A DNA stretch of 64,000 nt from CAYSPT01 sp964432985 (GTDB lineage Bacteria > Muiribacteriota > CAYSPT01): contig CAYSPT010000007.1 in assembly GCA_964432985.1 (NCBI GenBank), positions 58,504-122,503 on the forward strand. The letters run 5' to 3'. Shown here one piece after another: positions 9,607-18,500 of this stretch. Position 1 is the first letter of the stretch; every line of letters begins with the position of its first letter. The notes under the pieces are model-generated. The model saw only the letters and a list, made by a program, of their open reading frames with translations. It had not been told where the DNA came from and ran no database searches. The position numbers and the translations under genes were made by a program.

Positions 9607-10461
9607 ATGAGAGGTGTTAGTGCGAGTGTGAGGTCAGGTGTTCTTTTGTGGGTCGTATCCCTGATCGGGATGGCGGCTCTCTGTGCGGGGCCTTCTTTTT
9701 CGCAGAACAAGGATCTTCCTGTGGCAGTGGTACAGGAAGCCATGGCCCTGAAGAAGGCTGTAAACCTTTTTGCTGCGGGAAAATATCCTGAAGCCCTCGA
9801 CACGTTTAAAAGCATCGACAGCCGTGACCCGGCCATCGAACTCAACGTCCGGATGGGAGAACTGGTGACCCTGATGGAACTGGCCGAACAGTTCAAGCTC
9901 AAGGAGATGTTCGAAGTGGCCCTGGACAGCTACGCCGAGGCCGACGAGCTGCTGGAGAAAGTAGCCTCAATGGATCTTTCCACGTTGCCTGACGGGGCGA
10001 CTTTCATCAACACCCGGCTGTTTTTGACGACCTACCTGCGGCAGCTTCAGCGCTATATCAGGATCAATATTACCGACTGCTTCCATGCCCTGGGCGTCCA
10101 GGAGGAAACGAGCCTATCACGGCGGATGGAGTACTTCGAACGGTCGCTCGACTTCTGCACCTTCGCCCAGGAAGACAATGCCATGGACCAGATTAACTCG
10201 TGCCTGATTCTGGAGGCGAACCGCCAGGCTAAAGAGAAGGCTTTCAAAGAATCTGCGGCGAGCTTCCAGGAAATAGCCGAAGGGGCCAACACCGTGCAGA
10301 CGGAGTCCGCGGAGATACGCGCGGAGAGACTGGAGCACTACCAGCAGGTGTCTGATGAGTGGCCCGCGGCGGTGGGAGAAGTAGAGAAAGCGGCGGAAAA
10401 GTTTTCCATGGAGAGCACCGAGCAGCTTCTTGAATTACTTGAAGAGGTTTTCGGGAAGTAA
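9607..10461 (+). CDS. Secreted helical (TPR-like) protein, function unknown
   Basis: 284 residues. Signal peptide with a hydrophobic core at about 10-30 ending near Ser-Gln. The mature part is almost entirely predicted helix, with repeats resembling TPR units: AAGKYPEALDTFKSID at the start and a KAFKESAASFQEIAE stretch later. Excellent ribosome site GGAGGTGG at 9592-9599. It sits inside the kinase cluster, divergent from K3 and convergent with the decarboxylase, so it may be a periplasmic partner of the kinases (inference from position only). I do not recognise a named family. Confidence 0.8.
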   Translation: MRGVSASVRSGVLLWVVSLIGMAALCAGPSFSQNKDLPVAVVQEAMALKKAVNLFAAGKYPEALDTFKSIDSRDPAIELNVRMGELVTLMELAEQFKLKEMFEVALDSYAEADELLEKVASMDLSTLPDGATFINTRLFLTTYLRQLQRYIRINITDCFHALGVQEETSLSRRMEYFERSLDFCTFAQEDNAMDQINSCLILEANRQAKEKAFKESAASFQEIAEGANTVQTESAEIRAERLEHYQQVSDEWPAAVGEVEKAAEKFSMESTEQLLELLEEVFGK

Positions 10462-10490
10462 GGTTACACTACTTCGAGTCGGCGGACTTA

Positions 10491-11756
10491 TTACTTTGTA
10501 GAAGGACCGCTCCAGAAATCCCATATATCCTGTAACCGCTCTCTTGCTCTCAGGACCTCGAATACCTCACCATCTCCGTAGTATCCGATAATCTTCGGGA
10601 TTTGTCGGCTGTTGTACCTGGACCACATGCTCACCGTGTAGGCCCCGGTGTCACGAACCACCAGGTAGTCTCCCGGCTCGATTTCGGGAAGCGCGATGTC
10701 CCGGGCGATGATGTCTCCGGCGAAGCAGAGGGGACCGGCGATGGTGTATGTCTTTGCTTCCCTTCCCGTCTTGAGGTTTCCCAGGCGGTCCAGCACCGTG
10801 ATTTCATGGGGCCACTGGCCGGGCAGGTAACAGGTGCGCAGCAGCAGGTCCGCTCCCACATGCACCATGGCGGTGTTTTTTCCAGAGCCATGCTTTACGT
10901 ACTCGACCTGGCTGGCCGTCCATCCCGCATTGGCGTGGACGTACCGGCCGAACTCCGTTATCAGCTTGAATTCACCGCTGAACAGCTCCGGTACCCGCTG
11001 GCGCAGGGCATCCCGGTACTGCTCCATCTGCCCCGGGTGCTTGTCTTTATCACCGTGATAGGAAACCGGCAGCCCGCCCCCGATATCGAAAATGTCTATT
11101 TTCCTATCCGCGCCCCGCCTGGCCAGGATGGCGTTCACTTCCCCGACGAACCGGGCCACCGTTTCGACACCGTTAACAAGCAGCTCGAGCGGGCAGCCCT
11201 GGGAACCCACATGGAGGTGGACTCCCGTAAGCCAGGGGTAGTTCAGGAAGCTTTCCACCAGATCATCGTGGTGATCCTTCAGGGGAACGCCGAACTTGGA
11301 ATACTCACCGGCTACGCTGGTTGAAGGGATGGCGCCGGTACCCACCTGGGGGTTTATCCGCACGCCGATAGTTAGGCCTGAGGGCCGTTTGCTACCGGAA
11401 GGCTGTTTCCGCAGCAGGTTGTCGAGGCGGGCCAGTTCCTGAAGCGAATCCGCGTTGACGTGTACGCCTAGATCCAGCGCGTAGACAAGCTCGGCGGTCG
11501 TTTTGACCGGCGAGTCAAAGACGACCGCTCCGGGGGTGAAACCGGCCTTTTCGGCCAGGTACAACTCGGGCAGCGAAGCAACTTCCAGGCCGATGCCGAG
11601 ATCCCTTATTCTGGTCAAAACGGCGGTGAGCGGGTTGGCTTTAACGGCAACAGTGTGGAGGGAGTCAGAAGGAAACAGTTCACGTATCCGGTCGATCCGC
11701 TGAGACATCAGGGAAAGGTCATAAAAGAGGAGGGCTGTGTCCTCCTCGCCGGTCAA
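10491..11756 (-). CDS. Fold-III PLP-dependent decarboxylase (diaminopimelate/ornithine decarboxylase family)
   Basis: 421 residues. PLP lysine in AVKANP (Lys39), HVGSQ, the DIGGGLPV phosphate-binding loop, TEFGRYV in the place of the family's EPGR, GPLCFAGD carrying the cysteine contributed across the dimer, and DTGAYTVSMWSRYN near the C-terminus. The GPxC and GAYxxSM patterns favour the diaminopimelate decarboxylase side of the family (D-amino-acid decarboxylation to lysine), but carboxynorspermidine-type or specialised amino-acid decarboxylases remain possible, so no symbol is given. The TTG start at 11756 is tentative: the frame stays open upstream to 11831 without ATG or GTG. Lies 108 bp downstream of K4 on the same strand and may share its transcript. 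Confidence 0.8.
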   Translation of the reverse strand: MTGEEDTALLFYDLSLMSQRIDRIRELFPSDSLHTVAVKANPLTAVLTRIRDLGIGLEVASLPELYLAEKAGFTPGAVVFDSPVKTTAELVYALDLGVHVNADSLQELARLDNLLRKQPSGSKRPSGLTIGVRINPQVGTGAIPSTSVAGEYSKFGVPLKDHHDDLVESFLNYPWLTGVHLHVGSQGCPLELLVNGVETVARFVGEVNAILARRGADRKIDIFDIGGGLPVSYHGDKDKHPGQMEQYRDALRQRVPELFSGEFKLITEFGRYVHANAGWTASQVEYVKHGSGKNTAMVHVGADLLLRTCYLPGQWPHEITVLDRLGNLKTGREAKTYTIAGPLCFAGDIIARDIALPEIEPGDYLVVRDTGAYTVSMWSRYNSRQIPKIIGYYGDGEVFEVLRARERLQDIWDFWSGPSTK

Positions 11757-11818
11757 CCCTTCTTCGTCCAGGGCGCGGTGGAAAACGGCGCTTATTGATT
11801 GCCTGGATATTCGAGAAT

Positions 11819-11873
11819 GTATAGGTGCTCACTCCAGTTGTAACATTTACTCAAACTAAAACGTTTACTCCAA
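11819..11873. repeat. Three degenerate 18-19-bp tandem repeats at the K4 stop codon
   Basis: On the minus strand the K4 end TTGGAGTAA is followed by copies reading TTTGAGTAA and CTGGAGTGA. Units are at 11856-11873, 11837-11855 and 11819-11836. Each unit ends with a stop codon in the K4 frame, and the third creates a mini-ORF ATG TTA CAA CTG GAG TGA at 11846-11829. The array looks like duplication of the last codons of the gene. Confidence 0.6.
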
Positions 11874-14800
11874 TTTCAACGGTTTGAGAGCATCACCGAA
11901 CTTCCATAGCTTGACGGTGCAGTCCCGGCCGCCGGAAGCCAGCATGGTTCCGTCGGGGCTGAATACAACGGCGTCAACATCGTTGATGTGCTCTTTGAGG
12001 ATGAGCAGGCATTTTCGGTGCTGCACGTCCCACAGCTTGATGCAGGTTCCGTCGTCCGCGGCGGCCAGTATCCGGCCGTCGGGGCTGAAAGCAACCGCGT
12101 TGATATTGTCCTTGCTGCCCGGCAATACGGCCACGCAGGTTTTCTTTTCCACGTCCCACAGCCGGACATCCCAGTCGTCGGCTCCCGAAACCAGCAGGCG
12201 GCCGTCAGGGCTGAAAGCAACCGTTGTTATCCCTCGTTTGTGCCCACTGAGCCTGGCCAGCAGGTTCCGTGTTTCCATGTTCCACAGATGTACCGTTTGA
12301 TCCCTGCCGCCGGCTGCCAGCAGGCGGCCGTCGGGGCTGAAGGAAACCGCAAGCATGTTACCGCGGCAATCGGTAAAGGAATGAATGCATTTCTGGCTTT
12401 TAACATCCCACAGCTTGACCGTACCGTCGGCACACGCGGTGGCTATAAAGGCTCCGTCGGGGCTGAACGCTACCCCCTTGACATACTTCCAGATCTCCCA
12501 CGCTTCCTTGTTGAAGATGTTCACCGATCCCATCAAGGTGGAGAACATGTTGCTGTGCTCCATGCGTTCGACATTTATCGCTGCCAGGCATTCCCGCCTG
12601 GCCACGTCGCCTATCCGCATAAGACCGTCTTCGCTGCCGGTGACGATGAGCTTTCCGTCGGGACTGAAATCGAGTGAGCAGACCCGGCTGCCGTGCAGCA
12701 TCATGCGATCGATGACGGTACATTTTACCGGATCGATAAACAGTACCGGCACCAGCCTTGTAGCCCACGTTCCGGCGGCCAGGAGGGGATCGGTGGGGTG
12801 GAAGGCCAGGCATATTATTTTTAATCCATCCGCCTTCAGGTCCAGGGAAGACACCATGGCGTCCTTGTCACAGGACCACAGCATCAGATCCTTCTGACCT
12901 CCGACGGAGGCGGCAAAACGGCCGTCGGGACTGAATACCACCGAATCGACCGCCTGGTCGTGGTTCTTGAAAACGGCAATGTTCACCCGCCGCTCGAAAT
13001 CCCAGAACCTCAGGGTAAAATCCCGGCTGCCGCTGGCCAGTATCCGTCCGTCCGGGCTGAAATCAAGCGAATAGACATCGTTTTCATGCCCGGTCAGGGC
13101 CGGCTCTTCCCGGTTTTCACCAACATTCCAGATCTTGATATTCAAATCGTCACCCGCGGACACGATCCGGTTCCCACCGGAGGTGAACATGACATGCCTT
13201 ACACCGGCCACATGCCGGTAAAGAATTTTTTCCATGGAGGCCTTCTCCAGGTCCCACAGGTTGACGCAGAAGTCCTTGCCGCCGGATACCAGGTGCCGCC
13301 CGTCCGGACTGGCAGCAACGGAAACAACGTCCGCCAGATGTCCGAAAAGGCGGGACTTCATACTTTTATCGCGAATGTCCCACACCTTAATCAACTCGTC
13401 ACCGGATGAAACCAGCAGGGCGTTTTCCCGGGTGAAAACCAGGCAGGTGATCTTCTTTCTATGGGCCAGTTTACCTTCCTGTTCCTTATCAACGAGGGTG
13501 GCAAAGATGTTACAGCTTTCTATGCTCCATACGATCAGACAGCCGTTATCGTACCCTGCCGCCAGAAACCGTCCGTCATCGCTATAGGCCAGGGCGGTAA
13601 CCGGCGGCCCCGGGCCGGGAATGATCCCTTTTAATTCTCTCGTTTTATAGTCCCACAGCTGAATGGTCGAGTTTTTACAGCCTACCGCCAGCACGGCGCT
13701 GTCCGGACTGAAACGGGCACATCGGGAAACCAGTTTTCCCTCGCCCAGCAGCCCCAGGCAGCGGATGCTCCGCCCTTCGTTGTACCGGGCCTTCCATATG
13801 GCGAGATCGATATAGGGAAATAGGTCGAGTTTGCGCTCGCGCAGGTCTTTCTTGATGGAACTGTACTGTTTGACCGCCTCTCCGATTTCCTTTTTCTCTT
13901 CCAGCATCCGGGCCATGTTGAACCGGCTTTTCAACTCGTTGATTTCGGCTTCCCGGCGTTGCTCCTCGGCTGCTAACCGCTGCTTTTCGGCTTCCGACCG
14001 GGCCGCCACGGCTTCCTTCTCCTTGCGGGCCGCCCGGTCGCGCTCCTCTTCGGCAATGGCCCTCTGCTGATGGGCCAAATCCCGTTGGAACATCACTTCC
14101 AGTCTGGAGGCGGCAATTCGAACGTACGACACGGCAAAGGAGGCAAACAATATCGTCAGGACCGCGATGACGGAAGCGGACAGCACCCGGTTTCGGCCCA
14201 CCCACTTGCCGAACACCTGCCATGGGCTGTACACCATGGCGCCGATGGGGCGGCCGGAAAGGAACAGTCCCACATCCTCTTTCAACTCTTTTACATTCTG
14301 ATAGCGCTTATTCCTGTCCTTCTCCAGGCACTTCATGATGATGGTGTCAAGTTCGAGAGGAAGGTCCGTGCCCTGCTGCGTTCGTGACGGCGGCCGTGGA
14401 ACTACGTGCTGGATTTTACTCAGTACTTCCCACGCATTTTCCCGGGGAAAGGGCGGCTCCAGGGTAATGAGTTCGTACAACAGGGCTCCCAGGGAATAGA
14501 TGTCCGAGCGTTCATCCATTCTGCCCACCAGTCCCCTGGCCTGTTCGGGCGGCATGTAAACAGGGGTGCCCACCACCGATCCGGTCATGGTCTTCATAGT
14601 GCCGTCCCGGTCGCCGCTGTTATCGATGACCAGGCCGTAACGGTACTCGTCGTCCTCTTCGCCCAGGATCTTGGCCAAGCCCCAATCCATGACGTAGACT
14701 TCGCCGAAATCACCCACCATGATGTTGTCCGGCTTCAGGTCCCGGTGGATGATACCCTTCGAGTGTGAGTAAGCAATACCGTCGCATATCTTGAGGAAGA

Positions 14801-15440
14801 TGTTGAGCACTTCAGTGAGCCGTTTCCGCCCGCTCTCGGCGGTTTCCTCCTTAGCCTTCTCGATCATCTCCGCCAGGGAGTAACCATGCACCATCTTCAT
14901 AGTGAAATAGGGGTGGCCGTTCTCGTCCTCACCCAACTCGTGGACCGGGCAGATATTGGGGTGCTCCAGCCGCCCCTGAACCTGGGCTTCCCTGACGAAT
15001 CGCTCGGAAAACTCCCGTAAATCCCGGACCGAGGAGGTGATGACCTTCATGGCCACGTCCCGGCCTATGGCGATATCATGAGCATTGAGAATGACCCCCA
15101 TGCCGCCGTGGGCTATCTCGCCGGCTAACGTGTATTTCTCATCTTTTGACCTATATGAACCCGCGGAGGGGGCAGTCCCGAATTCTCCGGATTCCTGATC
15201 CGGGATAATAGTTTCATCGCCGGGCCCTGCTTCTCCTTCTGAGCGGTCTTTTTCTGCGCGCACGTTGCCGTGCCCATCGTGCTCCCCGGGCTCTACCAGG
15301 GTGTCGCTTCCGTGGTCGGCGCCCTGAAGAGCGGCCAGCTGCTCGACCATCCCGGTCACATCTTTTTTAAGCGACGACTTCCCCTGCCTGGAAGCGGGCT
15401 TTTCAGGCGGTTTGTCATTATGCTTTTCCATGGAATCCAT
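11865..15440 (-). CDS. WD40-repeat membrane Ser/Thr protein kinase K4
   Basis: 1,191 residues, shorter than K2/K3 because the HEAT-like N-terminus is absent. SDTLVEP motif with Thr47 and a second, looser DETIIPD copy near 75-81; kinase domain from about 103 (AHGGMG, VAMK, HRDLKPDN, DWGLAK, GTPVYMPPEQ), membrane span, coiled coil, 14 WD40 repeats ending FGDALKPL. Blades 3, 5 and 8 have lost the FSPDG signature (FTREN, FTSGG, FHPTD) but keep spacing. ATG at 15440 has only GGAAAG three bases upstream; the ATG at 15431 is an alternative start. Four 21-bp repeats separate it from K5, its likely co-transcribed upstream neighbour. Confidence 0.92.
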   Translation of the reverse strand: MDSMEKHNDKPPEKPASRQGKSSLKKDVTGMVEQLAALQGADHGSDTLVEPGEHDGHGNVRAEKDRSEGEAGPGDETIIPDQESGEFGTAPSAGSYRSKDEKYTLAGEIAHGGMGVILNAHDIAIGRDVAMKVITSSVRDLREFSERFVREAQVQGRLEHPNICPVHELGEDENGHPYFTMKMVHGYSLAEMIEKAKEETAESGRKRLTEVLNIFLKICDGIAYSHSKGIIHRDLKPDNIMVGDFGEVYVMDWGLAKILGEEDDEYRYGLVIDNSGDRDGTMKTMTGSVVGTPVYMPPEQARGLVGRMDERSDIYSLGALLYELITLEPPFPRENAWEVLSKIQHVVPRPPSRTQQGTDLPLELDTIIMKCLEKDRNKRYQNVKELKEDVGLFLSGRPIGAMVYSPWQVFGKWVGRNRVLSASVIAVLTILFASFAVSYVRIAASRLEVMFQRDLAHQQRAIAEEERDRAARKEKEAVAARSEAEKQRLAAEEQRREAEINELKSRFNMARMLEEKKEIGEAVKQYSSIKKDLRERKLDLFPYIDLAIWKARYNEGRSIRCLGLLGEGKLVSRCARFSPDSAVLAVGCKNSTIQLWDYKTRELKGIIPGPGPPVTALAYSDDGRFLAAGYDNGCLIVWSIESCNIFATLVDKEQEGKLAHRKKITCLVFTRENALLVSSGDELIKVWDIRDKSMKSRLFGHLADVVSVAASPDGRHLVSGGKDFCVNLWDLEKASMEKILYRHVAGVRHVMFTSGGNRIVSAGDDLNIKIWNVGENREEPALTGHENDVYSLDFSPDGRILASGSRDFTLRFWDFERRVNIAVFKNHDQAVDSVVFSPDGRFAASVGGQKDLMLWSCDKDAMVSSLDLKADGLKIICLAFHPTDPLLAAGTWATRLVPVLFIDPVKCTVIDRMMLHGSRVCSLDFSPDGKLIVTGSEDGLMRIGDVARRECLAAINVERMEHSNMFSTLMGSVNIFNKEAWEIWKYVKGVAFSPDGAFIATACADGTVKLWDVKSQKCIHSFTDCRGNMLAVSFSPDGRLLAAGGRDQTVHLWNMETRNLLARLSGHKRGITTVAFSPDGRLLVSGADDWDVRLWDVEKKTCVAVLPGSKDNINAVAFSPDGRILAAADDGTCIKLWDVQHRKCLLILKEHINDVDAVVFSPDGTMLASGGRDCTVKLWKFGDALKPLKLE

Positions 15441-15449
15441 TTTCTTTCC

Positions 15450-15533
15450 AAAAGAATACTGTCAGTCCCCAAAAGAATACTGTCAGTCCCCAAAAGAATA
15501 CTGTCAGTCCCCAAAAGAATACTGTCAGTCCCC
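15450..15533. repeat. Four perfect 21-bp tandem repeats between K5 and K4
   Basis: Four identical units (15450-15470, 15471-15491, 15492-15512, 15513-15533); on the minus strand each contains GGGGACTGACAGTATTC. The array starts two bases after the K5 stop codon and ends ten bases before the K4 start. The core GGGGAC(T/A)G recurs near 29209 beside another start codon. There are no spacers, so this is not CRISPR. Confidence 0.95.
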
Positions 15534-15535
15534 GG

Positions 15536-18500
15536 TCATTTCAGTTCCAGAGGCTTGAGAGCGTCGCCGAACTTCCACAGCTTGACGGTCTGGTCCTTGC
15601 TGGCCGAAGCCAGTACGGTGCCGTCGGGGCTGAAGGCGACGTCATCGATGTCATGGATGTGTTCCGTCAACGAAAACAAACACTCTTCCTTGCGGACATC
15701 CCACAGCTTGATGGTGGAACCGTCGTCAACAGCGGCCAGAACCCGGCCGCCGGGGTGGAAATCAATATCGTTGATCGTATCTGCGTGCCCCTTCAGTACC
15801 GTAACACATTTCCATTCCGTCGTGGCCCACACCCTGATGGTCTTGTCGTCTGCACCGGTGGCCAGCAGCTGACCGTCGGGACTGAAATCCACCGCCCATA
15901 CCGAGCTCCCGTGCCCGGTCAGGGTGGTGACGAGTGTCCGGCTGCCCGTGTCCCAGATATACACCTTGCGGTTCCTGCTTCCCGCCGCCAACCAGCGGCC
16001 GTCCGGGCTGAATTTTACGGCGTACATAGAACTGGTGCATTCGGGGAACGAATAGACCATTCGCTGCTCTTTCACATTCCACAACTTCACGGTCTTGTCA
16101 TCACAGGCCGTGGCCACCAGGCTCCCGTCGGGGCTGAAAGCTACGTCCCATACCATTTTCCAGATCTGGCGGCCACCCTTATCCATAAGACCCACCGACT
16201 TGAAAACCGCCGACAGAACATTGGTTTGCTCTGCTGTTTCGACGTTAATCATGGCCAGACAATCCCGTTTCTCCACGTCGATTATCCGCAGGCAGCCGTC
16301 CTCGGAGCCGGTAGCCAGCAGGCGGCCGTCGGGGCTGAAACATATCCCTGCAATCCGACTGCCGTGCATGATCATGCGCTCGGTCACCCTCTCTTTGACC
16401 AGATCGATCAGCAGTACAGGTACCAGTTTCGGAGCCCACGGTCCCACGGCCAGACGGGTGCCGTCGGGACTGAAAGCCAGGCTCATGGCCTTTAAGCCGG
16501 AAGTCGAAAGGTCGATTGTGGCCACCATGGCATCTTCATCAAAGGACCATACTTTCGTGTCGCCCTGGTTGCCGGTAGAAGCAATCCGGGTGCCGTCGGG
16601 ACTGATGTCGAGCGATATGACTTCCTGGCGATGATCTTTGAAAATGGCCACATCAACCTGCCGCTCGACGTCCCAGAACCGAAGGGCATTGTCTTTGCCT
16701 CCGGAAACCAGAATCTCTCCGTCTGGGCTGAAATCCATAGCACGGACCAGATTTCGATGTCCCTTCAGGGTATACTCCACCCTGGATTCCGCCAGGTTGA
16801 ACAGCTTGATAACCGTATCGTTCCCAGCGGAAACTACCCAACGCCCGTCAGGGCTGAATAGTACTTTTCGCACCCGGTCGGTGTGCTGATGGAGTATCGT
16901 TATCAAATTCCCGCTTTTCACATCCCACAGATTTACGTTCCTGTCGCGGCTTCCCGAAACCAGACGGGTTCCGTCCGGACTGAATGCCACCGTGTACACT
17001 TCCTGACGGTGTCCCCACAGGCTGGTCTGCAATGTTTTCGTTTTGACATTCCATATCCGGACTACCTCGTCCCCCGCAGAGGCCAACAGAGTGCCGTCCG
17101 GACTGATGTCCAATCCCTGTACCGACCTGGCATGCGCCTTACCCTTTTTTATTTCGGGATCGCTGAAAGCAACAAATTTACTGCAGTCATCCAGGTTCCA
17201 GACAATCACTTCGCCGTTTCCATATCCCACAGCCAGCATTGTGCCATCCAGGCAAAAAACGAGAGAGGAAACACCAGAACCCCGTCCGGGAATGGTTTTC
17301 ATAAGCTTCATTGTCGAGGAATCGTATAGTTTGATAGCGGACTTGATTTCTCCCACCGCCAGAATCTTGCCGTCCGGGCTGAAGGCGACACTTCGTCCCC
17401 AACTGCTGTTTTCTCCCAGAGAGCCCAGGTACCGGACGCTTTGTCCCTGGTTGTAGAGCGCTTTCCAGATGGACAGATTGATATAGGGAAACAGGTCGAG
17501 ATTCCGCGTGAGCAGCGTCTCTTTTATCTGCCGGTACAGCTTGACCGCTTCCCCAATTTCCTTTTTCTCCTCAAGCATCATAGCCATGTTGAGGCGGCTC
17601 GTCAGTTCGCTGATTTCTGCGTCCCGGCGCTCCTTTTCGGCGGCTTTCCGCTGGACTTCCGCTTCCGCCTGGGCGGCTTTGGCTTCCAACTCCTTCTTCT
17701 CGGCTGTCTTCTTCTGTGCTTCCGCTTCCGCTTTAGCGGCTATCGCTTCTCGCTCTCTCGTTTCGGCCAGGTCGCGTGCCTTCACAGCGATGGATTTATG
17801 CTGTCGGGCCAGATCACGCTCGAGGATGGCATCCTTCTCGGAAGAAGAAATACGGACATACGAAACAACAAATGAAACGATCAGTATCGCCAGCACGGTC
17901 ACCAGCGAGGCCGACAGCATCCTGTTTCGGGCCACCCATTTGCTGATCACCTGCCAGGGGCTGTACTGCATGGAGCCGATGGGACGACCGGACAGGAACA
18001 ACTCCACATCCTCCTTTAATTCCTGTACGGTGTTATAGCGGTCGGTCTTATCCTTCTCCAGGCATTTCATGATGATAATGTCGAGCTCGGGGGCCAGGTC
18101 AAAGGTGTGTTCACACCGCGAGGGAAGCGGAGGTGTATCGCTATTGATCTTGCTGATAACATCCCATGGATTCCCCCTGGGAAATGGGGAATCAAGGGTA
18201 ATCAACTCGTACAACAGCGCTCCCAGGGAGTAGATGTCCGAGCGTTCGTCCATCTCACCTACCTGCCCTTTTGCCTGCTCGGGGGGCATGTAAACCGGCG
18301 TCCCCACCACCGAGCCGGTCATGGTTTTCATGACATCACCCGTGCCGTCCCGGCGGTCGATAACCAGGCCGTAATGGGCTTCGTCGTCTTCTTCGCCGAT
18401 GACCTTGGCCAGTCCCCAGTCCATCACGTAGACCTCGCCGAAGTCACCCACCATGATGTTGTCAGGTTTCAGGTCCCGGTGGATGATCCCTTTTGAATGG

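Noticed and set aside
15450..15533. Possible CRISPR array
   Set aside because: Units are directly adjacent 21-mers without spacers and no cas genes are near.
15270..15872. Plus-strand frame containing a four-fold KRILSVP repeat
   Set aside because: The repeat arises from the 21-bp DNA array read in one frame; the rest overlaps K4 and K5 on the other strand.
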